DNA of 64,000 bases. Source: Streptomyces flavofungini. GTDB taxonomy: Bacteria > Actinomycetota > Actinomycetes > Streptomycetales > Streptomycetaceae. Under the pieces are notes generated by a model, which was not told the origin of the DNA, did not search any database, and worked only from the letters and a program-made list of their open reading frames with translations. The DNA is taken from positions 8,714,001 through 8,778,000 of the forward strand of contig NZ_CP128846.1 in the NCBI RefSeq assembly GCF_030388665.1, written 5' to 3'. Positions 52,093 to 60,458 of this stretch are shown one piece after another. The number at the start of each line of letters is the position of its first letter. The first letter of the stretch is position 1. The position numbers and the translations under genes were made by a program.

Positions 52093-53164
52093 CGAGTTGC
52101 TGTACGTCGGCTTCCCGGTCGCCCACGTGCGGCAGGCGAAGCGGCGTACCGTGCTGCGGCCCTGTGTGTCCGCCGCGCACGTCCTTCGCCGCGCGCCGCA
52201 GGCGTACCGCCAGGTCCTCGGGGGTCAGGGACTCCAGAGCCGGTTCCGCGGTCGGGTCGCGGCGCAGGTGGGGACTGATGCGGACCAGGCCGTCGCGGCA
52301 CTCCACGACCCGGCGTGTGTACGCGCGGTGGGCCCGGCGGCTCCCGGCCGGGTCGGGCAGCACGGTGTCCGGGTACGCGGTGGACAGCAGCAGCCACAGC
52401 GGCTCCAACTGGCGGTGCACGCGACGGTGACGGCGTCGGACGCGCCACGCCGTGAAGCGGCTGTGCGCCCCCGGCCAGGTGACACCGAGGACGAAGACCG
52501 GGGTGGAGACCACGAGGAGCACGCTCGACGAGAGGGTCAGCCAGTCCGGCACGGCGACGCCCTGGGTGCGGACGACGGCGAAGCCCGAGCGGACGGCGGT
52601 GGAGCCGATGTGGCCCAGGAGACCGACGGTGGCGAGCCAGAGGCCGACGGCCTCGTGACCGCGGGACATGCGCGCGTAGCGGTGGGTCCTGCGGCACGAC
52701 ACGGTGTACGCGTACATGAGATACACGCCGAGGCCCAGGTAGAAGGCGGCGACCTGGGGGATCGTCATGTCGGCGCCTTCGAAGGAGCTGCGCAGCGCGC
52801 CGCCCTGCGGTGCCGTCGCCGCAGCGACCGCGATGACCACCACGAAACCGAGCAGCCCCAGCGCCTCCAGGCGGACCCTGCGCCGGGTCGGCGGGCCCTC
52901 GTCGGCGGAGTACAGATAGAAGACCATGAGGCAATAGCTCATGCACAGGAACAGGATGTCCGCCAGGAGCTTCGCCGCGCCGACGCCGAGCGCGCCGTCG
53001 ACATCCGCCCTGACCCCTTCGCCGACCAGCAGATAGGGCACCGCGGCACAGGCCAGACACAACGTCAGCCAGCGCAGCGGAAGACTCCTCGGCGCACGGG
53101 AGACCTGGTAGAGCTTCCAGACCGTCGCGATCGCCAGGGTCAGGCAGAAGAACCCGAAGTACAT
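52055..53164 (-). CDS. MAB_1171c family seven-TM protein (putative transporter)
   Basis: Integral membrane protein, 369 aa, about seven hydrophobic helices within residues 1-225 and a cytoplasmic tail of about 145 residues (RLRRAAKDVRGG, Arg-rich). The N-terminus MYFGFFCLTLAIATVWKLYQ and the middle YLYSADEG are typical of the MAB_1171c group. The start codon abuts the upstream stop (TAGATG), so it is co-translated with the HExxH protein. The named transporter role is not proved; the helix number and cytoplasmic tail would also fit a receptor. Confidence 0.83.
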   Translation of the reverse strand: MYFGFFCLTLAIATVWKLYQVSRAPRSLPLRWLTLCLACAAVPYLLVGEGVRADVDGALGVGAAKLLADILFLCMSYCLMVFYLYSADEGPPTRRRVRLEALGLLGFVVVIAVAAATAPQGGALRSSFEGADMTIPQVAAFYLGLGVYLMYAYTVSCRRTHRYARMSRGHEAVGLWLATVGLLGHIGSTAVRSGFAVVRTQGVAVPDWLTLSSSVLLVVSTPVFVLGVTWPGAHSRFTAWRVRRRHRRVHRQLEPLWLLLSTAYPDTVLPDPAGSRRAHRAYTRRVVECRDGLVRISPHLRRDPTAEPALESLTPEDLAVRLRRAAKDVRGGHTGPQHGTPLRLPHVGDREADVQQLVTLSRALRALPG

Positions 53165-53863
53165 CTACAGCCACCCGCGGCTGTCGCCGAGCGCGGAGTG
53201 GACCCTGCGCAGTTCGGGGTCGGCGGCCGGGGCGGGCGCCACGCCGTCGAGGACGAGCGCCCACTCCATGACGATCGTCGCCGCCAGCTCCGCCTCGCAC
53301 TCCTGCCCGTCGTCGTAGGCGCAGCGCCCCATGACCCGCCGCACCGCGTCGGGGCCGAGCCCGGGCACGGTGCGCGTCCAGGCGTCCCACTGGTCGTCGC
53401 CCGGGCCACTCGTGTGGTCGCCGCAGATGTGGCCCATCACTTCGTGCAGGATGATGTGGTCCTGGTGCATGGGTGACGTGTGCTGCTGGTAGAGCACCAG
53501 GTCAGCGCGGGGGGTGTACACCCACAGTCCCAGCGGGCCCGGGACGGGCAGGGGATGGGGGCGCAGGACGAGCGGGCGCTGCCGCTGCCGCTCCACCGCC
53601 CGGCACAGGGCCGTGACGCTCAGCGGGGGCTGGACGCCCAGGTCGCGGAGCTGGCTGCGCAACCGCCGTCGCAGCGCGCGCTCCGCCGACCGTTCGCGAC
53701 GGGCGGCCAGAATCCGGTGGGTCAACAGGCCGAGCGTTCCGCCCCGGTGATCTGTCGCACCCGCTCGTGCCGTGCCGACTGCCGCTGTGCCGACGTCCGT
53801 CGCGCCTGGGCGCTCCTCGTTTCCCACGGGCTCCACGGGATCGACGCTGGGCGGCATCGGCAT
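53165..53863 (-). CDS. ParH-like / ImmA-IrrE-type HExxH protein
   Basis: Soluble protein, 232 aa. The metallopeptidase motif HEVMGH (residues about 142-147) sits in IILHEVMGHICGDH, with a later E in CEAELAATIVMEWA that could be the third ligand. The preceding LGLWVYTPRADLVLYQ is typical of ImmA/IrrE-like domains (toxin-domain-like in MAB_1171c neighbourhoods). ImmA/IrrE proteases cleave XRE repressors, and an XRE protein lies close by. AGAAGG supports the ATG. Confidence 0.82.
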   Translation of the reverse strand: MPMPPSVDPVEPVGNEERPGATDVGTAAVGTARAGATDHRGGTLGLLTHRILAARRERSAERALRRRLRSQLRDLGVQPPLSVTALCRAVERQRQRPLVLRPHPLPVPGPLGLWVYTPRADLVLYQQHTSPMHQDHIILHEVMGHICGDHTSGPGDDQWDAWTRTVPGLGPDAVRRVMGRCAYDDGQECEAELAATIVMEWALVLDGVAPAPAADPELRRVHSALGDSRGWL

Positions 53864-54050
53864 CTCGCTACCTTCTTCCTGGCCGGGCTCGCGCTGCGCG
53901 CATCGAGCCGTGATGCGTCGCTGGAAGCCTGTCGACGGAAGTGTAAGGACACCATCGGTGGCCTTAATCCCGGCATTTAGTAAGATCTCTGACTTTTGGT
54001 GCTACTCTCCGTTGCGATTCGGCAATCATGAGCAACATGTAGAGGTGTGC

Positions 54051-55262
54051 GTGAAGGTCGTCTGCGTCGGAGGCGGGCCCGCGGGTCTGTACCTCTCCAT
54101 CCTGTTGAAGCGCCAGGACCCGGCCACCGAGATCACCGTGTACGAGCGCAACCCGGAAGGCTCGACCTACGGGTGGGGCGTCACGTACTGGCGCGGGTTG
54201 CTCGACAAGCTGCACGCGCACGACGCCGAGTCCGCGCGTGCGATCGAGGAGCACTCCGTGCGGTGGCACGACGGGGTGGCCCACGTGCGGGACCTGACGA
54301 CCCGCCACCGCGGGGACGAGGGCTTCGGGATCGGGCGGCACCGGCTGCTGCGGATCCTGGCCGACCGGGCGAGAGCCCTCGGCGTGCGGATCGAGTTCGC
54401 GCACGAGATGGAGGCCGACGCGCTGCCGTCCGACGCCGATCTCGTCGTCGCGGGCGACGGGCTGCACAGCGCCCTGCGGACCGACGCCGCCGACCACTTC
54501 GGCACCGAGGTCAGGGCCGGGCGCAACCACTACACCTGGCTCGGCACCACCAAGGTCTTCGACGCCTTCCACTTCGCCTTCGTGGAGACCGGGCACGGCT
54601 GGGTCTGGTGCTACGCCTACGGGTACGGCGCCGAGGGCAGCACCTGCGTCATCGAGTGCGCCCCCGAGACCTGGAGCGGCCTCGGCCTCGACCGCGCGGA
54701 CGAGGCCGACGGACTCGCCCTCCTCGAGGAGCTCTTCGCCGACCTCCTCGACGGCCACCGCCTCATCGGCCGCTCCGCCGGCGACGGCCGCCCCCAGTGG
54801 CTGACCTTCCGCACCCTCACCAACCAGCGCTGGTACCGCGACAACGTCGTCCTGCTCGGCGACGCCGCCCACACCACGCACTACTCCATCGGCGCCGGTA
54901 CGACCCTCGCCCTGGAAGACGCCATCGCGCTCGCCGACGCGCTGCGCGCGCACCCGGACCTCCCGGGCGCCCTGTCCGCGTACGAGCAGGAGCGCAAGTC
55001 CGCCCTCCTGCCGGTGCAGAGCGCGGCACGCTACAGCGCCCAGTGGTACGAGAACCTGCCCCGCTATGTCGAGTTGCCGCCGCACCGCATGTTCGCCCTG
55101 CTCGGGCAGCGGCACTCACCGCTCCTTCCGCACCTCCCGCCGCAGCTCTACTACGGCCTCGACAAGGCCGTGGGGCAGCTGACGGCGCTGCGTCGGCTCA
55201 AGCGCTGGCTCGGCCCGAAGATCGCACGGGCCGCGCAGACGCGCGCACCGGCCTCCCGGTAG
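54051..55262 (+). CDS. FAD-dependent monooxygenase (salicylyl/anthraniloyl-CoA monooxygenase-like)
   Basis: Flavoprotein hydroxylase of 403 aa. FAD dinucleotide motif GGGPAG (7-12), then ITVYERNPEGSTYGWGVTYW, the IGRHRLLRIL motif near 100, VVAGDGLHS (DG motif) and VVLLGDAAHTTHYSIGAGT near 275 (GD motif). The GSTYGWGVTxW segment is the feature of the salicylyl-CoA 5-hydroxylase/anthraniloyl-CoA monooxygenase N-domain. Here that domain stands alone, without the C-terminal OYE-like domain. The GTG start follows AGAGG; the upstream 190 nt are unusually AT-rich. Confidence 0.88.
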   Translation: MKVVCVGGGPAGLYLSILLKRQDPATEITVYERNPEGSTYGWGVTYWRGLLDKLHAHDAESARAIEEHSVRWHDGVAHVRDLTTRHRGDEGFGIGRHRLLRILADRARALGVRIEFAHEMEADALPSDADLVVAGDGLHSALRTDAADHFGTEVRAGRNHYTWLGTTKVFDAFHFAFVETGHGWVWCYAYGYGAEGSTCVIECAPETWSGLGLDRADEADGLALLEELFADLLDGHRLIGRSAGDGRPQWLTFRTLTNQRWYRDNVVLLGDAAHTTHYSIGAGTTLALEDAIALADALRAHPDLPGALSAYEQERKSALLPVQSAARYSAQWYENLPRYVELPPHRMFALLGQRHSPLLPHLPPQLYYGLDKAVGQLTALRRLKRWLGPKIARAAQTRAPASR

Positions 55263-55334
55263 GGGCCGGTCCCGGGCCCCGCCCTGGTGGGGGCGCGGCC
55301 CGGACGACTGCGGCGGCTTCGTAGAGTTGGCGCC

Positions 55335-56630
55335 ATGCCGGTGGAATCCCCCCTGATACAGAGCCTGCGGACAGCCGTCGCCGCGGCGCCCGACGACGTC
55401 CCCCTGCGGCTGCACCTGGCCGCGCTGCTCCTGGACGCGGGGCACGGCGACGCCGCGGTGGCCGAGACGGCCGTCGCGCTGCAGCACGCCCCAGGGGACG
55501 CCGAGGCCCGGCAGTTGATGGCGCGGGCGATGGGGGTGGGAGGACCGCCCGAGGCCGCGCCCGCGCCGGAACCCCCTCCTGCCGCCCCGCAGGAGACCCC
55601 GCCAGCCCCGGCGCCCGACTCCGCCCCCGCCCGTCCGGGCTTCGACTGGAAGGCCGCCCAGGACCAGGTCGGTGACGTGCTCCCGCCCCGGTTCGTCGAG
55701 GCGCCGCTCGCCGTCGACGGGAGCGGGGACGCGGGGGACGCCGCCGCGTGGGACGTGGAGAAGCCGGGCACGGTCCGGCTCGCCGACGTCGGCGGCATGC
55801 AGGAGGTCAAGGAGCGCCTGGAGGCCGCGTTCCTCGCGCCGCTGCGCAACCCCGAGCTGCGGCGCGTGTACGGCAAGAGCCTGCGCGGCGGGCTGCTGCT
55901 GTACGGGCCGCCGGGCTGCGGCAAGACCTTCATCGCGCGGGCCGTCGCCGGTGAACTCGGCGCCGCGTTCCTCTCGGTGTCGGTCAACGACGTGCTCGAC
56001 ATGTGGATCGGCAACTCCGAGCGCAACATGCACGAGATCTTCCGCACCGCGCGCCGCCAGGCCCCCTGCGTGGTCTTCCTCGACGAACTCGACGCGCTCG
56101 GCGGCAAGCGCAGCCGCAGTCAGAGCAGCGGCATGCGCAACACCGTCAACCAGCTCCTGACCGAGCTCGACGGCGTCGACGCGGGCGCCAACGAGGGCGT
56201 GTTCGTCCTCGCCGCCACCAACGTGCCCTGGGACGTGGACATCGCCCTGCGCCGCCCCGGCCGTCTCGACCGCACCCTGCTCGTGCTGCCGCCCGACGGC
56301 CCGGCCCGCGAGGCGATCCTCCGCTACCACCTGCGGGAGCGGCCCATCGAGAACGTCGACCTGGGCAAGCTCGTCAAGGCCACCGACGGCCTGTCCGGCG
56401 CCGACCTGGCCCACCTGTGCGAGGCCGCGGCCGAGAGCGCGCTCCTGGACTCGGCGCGCACCGGCACCGTGCGCCTCATCGGCATGAAGGACCTGCTCGC
56501 CGCCGCGCGGCAGGTCGTGCCCTCCACCGAGCCGTGGTTCGCGTCCGCGCGCAACGTGGCGATGTACGCCAACGACGGCGGCATGTACGACGACCTGGTG
56601 GCCCACCTCAAGAAGAAGCGGAAGCTGTGA
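55335..56630 (+). CDS. AAA+ ATPase with N-terminal TPR-like region
   Basis: CDC48/FtsH-like AAA+ protein, 431 aa, with a single ATPase domain. Residues 1-65 look like a short TPR pair (PDDVPLRLHLAALLLDAGH). A Pro/Ala linker spans 66-100. The AAA core has Walker A GPPGCGKT (191-198), Walker B VVFLDELDALG (D250, E251) and the Arg-finger/box VII region RRPGRLDR near 305, with sensor and C-lid to about 400. No transmembrane or protease domain. It is coupled (GTGA) to a TPR membrane protein, so it may extract or remodel membrane clients. TAGAGT 7 nt before the ATG suggests a leaderless mRNA. Confidence 0.87.
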   Translation: MPVESPLIQSLRTAVAAAPDDVPLRLHLAALLLDAGHGDAAVAETAVALQHAPGDAEARQLMARAMGVGGPPEAAPAPEPPPAAPQETPPAPAPDSAPARPGFDWKAAQDQVGDVLPPRFVEAPLAVDGSGDAGDAAAWDVEKPGTVRLADVGGMQEVKERLEAAFLAPLRNPELRRVYGKSLRGGLLLYGPPGCGKTFIARAVAGELGAAFLSVSVNDVLDMWIGNSERNMHEIFRTARRQAPCVVFLDELDALGGKRSRSQSSGMRNTVNQLLTELDGVDAGANEGVFVLAATNVPWDVDIALRRPGRLDRTLLVLPPDGPAREAILRYHLRERPIENVDLGKLVKATDGLSGADLAHLCEAAAESALLDSARTGTVRLIGMKDLLAAARQVVPSTEPWFASARNVAMYANDGGMYDDLVAHLKKKRKL

Positions 56631-57751
56631 CCACGATCCACCCCGCCGTCGAGCGGGCCGACGCCCTCATCGACCTGGCGCGGTACGACGAGGCGGGCGC
56701 GCTGCTCGCCCAGCGCATCGCCGAGGACCCGGCCGATGTCCGCGCCTGGGCCAAGCTCTCCCGCTGCCACCTCGACGCGGGCCGCCCGGACGAGGCGCTC
56801 GCGGCGGCCGACGAGGCCCTCGGGCTCGACCCGGAGGACGTCGGCGGGCTCCTCATGCGGTCCTACGCGCTGCGCCGGGTGGGCGGCGCCCGCATGCCCG
56901 AGGTCGAGCAGGTCCTGCGCGAAGTGGTCCGCCTCGCCCCGGAGTACTGGCTCGGCCACGCCCTCCTCGCCGACGTCGTCTTCATCACCAACATCGTCAG
57001 CCGCGGCCAGGCCAACGGCGGCCAGGTCACACCCCAGGACATGGACACCTCGGCCCGCCTCGCCGAAGTACACGTCAACGAAGCGCTGCGGCTCGCGCCC
57101 GAGGAGGTCTACGGCTACGAGGTCGCGTACAAGATCGCGTCGCTCTCCGGCAACGGCACCGTCGCCGACCAGCTCGACCTCGCCATCCTGCGTCTCGACC
57201 CGAACCACCCGCAGGCCCTGGAGCGGCAGACCCGCAAGGCCGCCGACACCCCCGGCGTGAAGGCCGTGGAGGCCGCCGACCTGTACGCCGCCGGGCTCGC
57301 CGCCGCCCCGGACTCCGAGGAGCTGCGGCGCGGCCTCGACCACGCCACGTACCGCATGCTGCGCGGCGTGCGCTGGCTCGCCCTGCTGTTCCTCGGCCTC
57401 GGCGCCGCGATGATCGACCTGTTCGCCGTCGACGGCGAGACCCAGCGGGAACTGCCCGTCGAGCTCGGCCAGCGGCTGTGGTTCCTCGTCCCGACGAGCG
57501 CGATCTGGGCCGTCGGCGCCCTGCTGCGCTACCGCCGGCGGCGCACCGGCGTCCGGCTCAACGTCCAGTCCCTGCTCCGGCGCGGCCGCTGGGCGTGGGT
57601 CGTGGTCGCCCAGGCGGCCTGGGCCATGCTCTGCACGCTCGTCCTCACCCAAGTGCCCTGGACCGACCGGGCCGTGCCGACGGCCCTCTTCTGGGCCGGT
57701 CTGGCGCCGACGTTCGCCACGGTGTGGTTCGACCGGAGGAAGACGGGCTGA
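56627..57751 (+). CDS. TPR protein with C-terminal membrane domain
   Basis: Protein of 374 aa. The first 250 residues are TPR-like helical pairs (ALIDLARYDEAGALLAQRIAEDP; WAKLSRCHLDAGRPDEALAAAD). Four hydrophobic helices follow near 250-270, 285-305, 325-345 and 350-368. The GTG start lies in the AAA+ gene's stop codon. The pair looks like a membrane-anchored adaptor plus its ATPase; the client is unknown. Confidence 0.85.
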   Translation: MTTIHPAVERADALIDLARYDEAGALLAQRIAEDPADVRAWAKLSRCHLDAGRPDEALAAADEALGLDPEDVGGLLMRSYALRRVGGARMPEVEQVLREVVRLAPEYWLGHALLADVVFITNIVSRGQANGGQVTPQDMDTSARLAEVHVNEALRLAPEEVYGYEVAYKIASLSGNGTVADQLDLAILRLDPNHPQALERQTRKAADTPGVKAVEAADLYAAGLAAAPDSEELRRGLDHATYRMLRGVRWLALLFLGLGAAMIDLFAVDGETQRELPVELGQRLWFLVPTSAIWAVGALLRYRRRRTGVRLNVQSLLRRGRWAWVVVAQAAWAMLCTLVLTQVPWTDRAVPTALFWAGLAPTFATVWFDRRKTG

Positions 57752-57851
57752 GCGGGCCGGTGCAGCCCGCGCTCCGCCACGGACATTGGATACTGGCTGC
57801 TGACGGCTCCGCCCGTCCAGCCGACAGCTCCGCCCATCCAGGAGAAGCGCC

Positions 57852-59486
57852 GTGAGTGAATTCGAGGCGATCGACGCGCTGCTGGCGGGCGCGCCCGACG
57901 CCACCCCGCTGCCCCCCGCCGAGCGGCGCCGGCTGCTGCGCGAAGAGCTCGGCCTCTCACGGGCGCAGGTCGCCCGCGCCATGGGGGTCGGCTCGTCGAC
58001 GCTCGCCGCGTGGGAGGCGGGGCGCGATCCCAGCGGGGAACTGCGCGGCCGGTACGTGTACTTCCTCCGGCAGGCCGAGGAGCGGCACGGTCGGCGGGTG
58101 GCGGAGCGGGGCAGTGTCCCGGACGGCCAGGCCGGGCCCGGCTCCCCACCGGCGGCCCCGGAACCGGCCGCGCCGGAAGCGGCCCCGGTACCGACCGCGT
58201 CCGCCGGTCCCGCAGCCACCGACGACGACCAGGGCGAACTCGCCGAGCCCCGCCCCTGCGTGCTGTGCGGTCGGCCCGCCCGGCATCAGGTGGAGGGCTA
58301 TCCGCAGCATCTGGACCCCGCCGAGTGCGCCGCGCCGGCCCCCGAGCCTCCGGCCGCCGCGGCCCAGCCCCCGGCCCGGGAACCGGAGTCCCGTGCCCCC
58401 GCGCCGCGGCCCGCCTCCGCCGCGCAACGGGTCGTGCGCAGCCCCGGCCGGGGCATGAAGGTCGTCCCCGTGGGGCGGCGCGCGCAAGCCGCGTCCGACG
58501 TGCCCGATCTGATCGGTGACGCGGTCGCCGCAGCGCTCGCCGCGGCTTCCGGCGACGTGGAGGCGGCCACGGCGGCGCTGGTGAAGCGGGCGATCCCGGA
58601 TGCGATGGCACTGCTCGACGAGACCCGCAAGGGCGCCCGCTACGACGTGGTCGCCCATCCCTGGGTCCCCGACATCCTGCGCAAGCAGACGGCGCGCGGC
58701 GCCGACCGGATCTGGGAGGGCCGCCCCAAGTGGACCCGCGGCGAACTGCCGCCCGGCGCCCACGAGGTGACCGCGCTCGACATCAACGGCGCCTATCTCT
58801 CCGCCCTCAAGACCCATCTGCCGATCGGCCAGCTGGAACACTCCACCGGCTTCGACCACGACCGCCGCCGCGCGGGCGTCCACCTCATCACCCCGCCCGA
58901 CTGGCACCACGACGACGTCCTCCCCAACCCGCTGGGCAATCGCGACGAGCCGGGCCCCCTGTGGGTCACCGAACCCACCCTCCGGCTGCTCCTTCGCCTC
59001 TCGGGACCGAAGTACGGGCTGTGCGACCCGCCGGAGATCCACGAGTCGTTCACGTCCGGCGCCACCGAGAACCTCCTGGAGAAGTTCCGAGTCGCCCTGA
59101 AGGACGCCCGGGACGCGGCGATCGCCGCGGAGGACGAGGTGACGGTGGAGTACGTCAAGGCGATGTACTCGAAGTTCGTCTCGACGATGGGTGAGTCGAA
59201 CTACAACCGTGAGCTGTACCGCCCCGACTGGATGCACCTCATCCGCTCCCAGGCGTTCGCCAACCTCTGGACGAAGGCGTACAAGGCGCACTCCGAGGGT
59301 CTCGCCGTCGTGCGCGCCATGGGTACGGACGAGCTGCACGTCATCGGCGACTGGCGAGCCGTGTTCCCCGAGGGGCGCGGGGTGACCGAGGTGAAGGTCA
59401 AGGACACCTACACCGTCGGATCCCCGGCGGTCACCAGCGGTACCAGCGACCCCTGCGCCCACCCACCCCTGCCGGACGGACGATGA
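57852..59486 (+). CDS. HTH protein with polymerase/Tap-like C-terminal region
   Basis: Protein of 544 aa. An XRE-type HTH lies near 25-60 (LREELGLSRAQVARAMGVG). A C136xxC139...C159 cluster (CVLCGRPARH) may bind zinc. A disordered Pro/Ala stretch runs to about 200. The C-terminal region contains TALDINGAYLSALK (D310), VKAMYSKFVSTMGES (near 435-449) and MGTDELHVIGD (D493). Their order and spacing recall motifs A, B and C of family B DNA polymerases and telomere-associated Tap proteins, though the second metal Asp of motif C is not obvious. The GTG start follows AGGAGAA. The 3' end overlaps the convergent small gene by 56 nt. Confidence 0.72.
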   Translation: MSEFEAIDALLAGAPDATPLPPAERRRLLREELGLSRAQVARAMGVGSSTLAAWEAGRDPSGELRGRYVYFLRQAEERHGRRVAERGSVPDGQAGPGSPPAAPEPAAPEAAPVPTASAGPAATDDDQGELAEPRPCVLCGRPARHQVEGYPQHLDPAECAAPAPEPPAAAAQPPAREPESRAPAPRPASAAQRVVRSPGRGMKVVPVGRRAQAASDVPDLIGDAVAAALAAASGDVEAATAALVKRAIPDAMALLDETRKGARYDVVAHPWVPDILRKQTARGADRIWEGRPKWTRGELPPGAHEVTALDINGAYLSALKTHLPIGQLEHSTGFDHDRRRAGVHLITPPDWHHDDVLPNPLGNRDEPGPLWVTEPTLRLLLRLSGPKYGLCDPPEIHESFTSGATENLLEKFRVALKDARDAAIAAEDEVTVEYVKAMYSKFVSTMGESNYNRELYRPDWMHLIRSQAFANLWTKAYKAHSEGLAVVRAMGTDELHVIGDWRAVFPEGRGVTEVKVKDTYTVGSPAVTSGTSDPCAHPPLPDGR

Positions 59487-59601
59487 AGCCGAGCAGCCAC
59501 GCCACGAGGACGACGGCCGCCACCAACCACAGGAACTTGAGGGCGAAGCCCGCGCCGAACAGCACGAGCGCGATCAGCAGAACCAGCAACAAAGGAACCA
59601 T
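59431..59601 (-). CDS. Small hydrophobic membrane protein
   Basis: Membrane peptide of 56 aa with two helices: MVPLLLVLLIALVLFGAGFA (1-20) and WLVAAVVLVAWLLGFIV (27-43), then a basic tail. This is the common Streptomyces small hydrophobic protein type. The ATG at 59601 has GGAGGTG at correct distance. It is too short for most gene finders' default and overlaps the previous gene's end on the other strand. Confidence 0.8.
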   Translation of the reverse strand: MVPLLLVLLIALVLFGAGFALKFLWLVAAVVLVAWLLGFIVRPAGVGGRRGRWYRW

Positions 59602-59677
59602 GTCTTTGCACCTCCGCCACACCGAGTGCCCCTTTTCAGGGGTGCCATGCGCGAGGTGAAGGCCGGTCAGACGCGGA

Positions 59678-60328
59678 TCAGTACCGCCGCACCTCGGCGA
59701 CCTGATCGCCGTCGGGTACGTCCGTGACCGTCACCGCGTCCGTCGGCACGCCGAGCCCCCGCGCGATCGCCGCCGCCAGCCCGGCGAAGTCCCGGCCCGC
59801 GGGCACGGGGACCTCCTCGCCCTCGCCGTAGCTCTCGATCGCCTTGGTGAAGTACGTCGGATGCCAGGCCCCGACAGCGCCCCTGACCTCCACCGACGCC
59901 ACCTCGCGCCCGGCCACCAGGGACCTGACCCGGTCCAGGATCCGGTCCGAGCGCAGCTCGCCCGGGACGTGGAACAGGCTCGCGTGCGCGCCGACCGCGC
60001 CGCCCGAGCGGAGCTGGACGGTGACGGTCAGACAGCTGGTGACGCTGGGGTACAGGAGCGTTCCGCCCGGGGCCGCCTCCTTGACCTGGCCCTCCGTCAC
60101 CACGGTCGTCGCCGCGGTGTCGGCCTTGGCGGGGGCCGCGGCCGGGCGGGCCACCGGCCCGGCGCCCTCGGCCGCGTGGCCCGGAACGGTGCCCGAGAGA
60201 CAGACCACGAACGCCGCACCGGCCACCGCGGCGGCCGCGGAAGGCCGCCGGGCACGCCGGACCGCCGCCGCGCCGAGGGGCGTGGACCCGGCGTACGTCT
60301 GCGGCTTCACTTGTTCACGTGGGGACAA
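59678..60328 (-). CDS. Exported hypothetical protein
   Basis: Protein of 216 aa. Residues about 30-53 form a signal-type segment (AAAAVAGAAFVVCLSGTVPGHAA, in part) after a long basic N-terminus that may be partly upstream of the true start. The mature part shows VTSCLTVTVQLRSGG and, near the end, VPTDAVTVTDVPDGDQVAEV. No family recognised. A TTG start at 60328 has GGAG 8 nt upstream; GTGs at 60319 and 60310 are alternatives. Confidence 0.65.
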   Translation of the reverse strand: MSPREQVKPQTYAGSTPLGAAAVRRARRPSAAAAVAGAAFVVCLSGTVPGHAAEGAGPVARPAAAPAKADTAATTVVTEGQVKEAAPGGTLLYPSVTSCLTVTVQLRSGGAVGAHASLFHVPGELRSDRILDRVRSLVAGREVASVEVRGAVGAWHPTYFTKAIESYGEGEEVPVPAGRDFAGLAAAIARGLGVPTDAVTVTDVPDGDQVAEVRRY

Positions 60329-60458
60329 GGGAACAACTCCTGGCTCAAAGGTCCGTGGCTCGCCGGCCCCGGGGCCGGCGAGCCACGGAGAGGTGATCGA
60401 CGAAGCGGCGCCCGCGACGCACTCGGCCGCGGGCCGCGACTGATCACTCTATGTCGGG

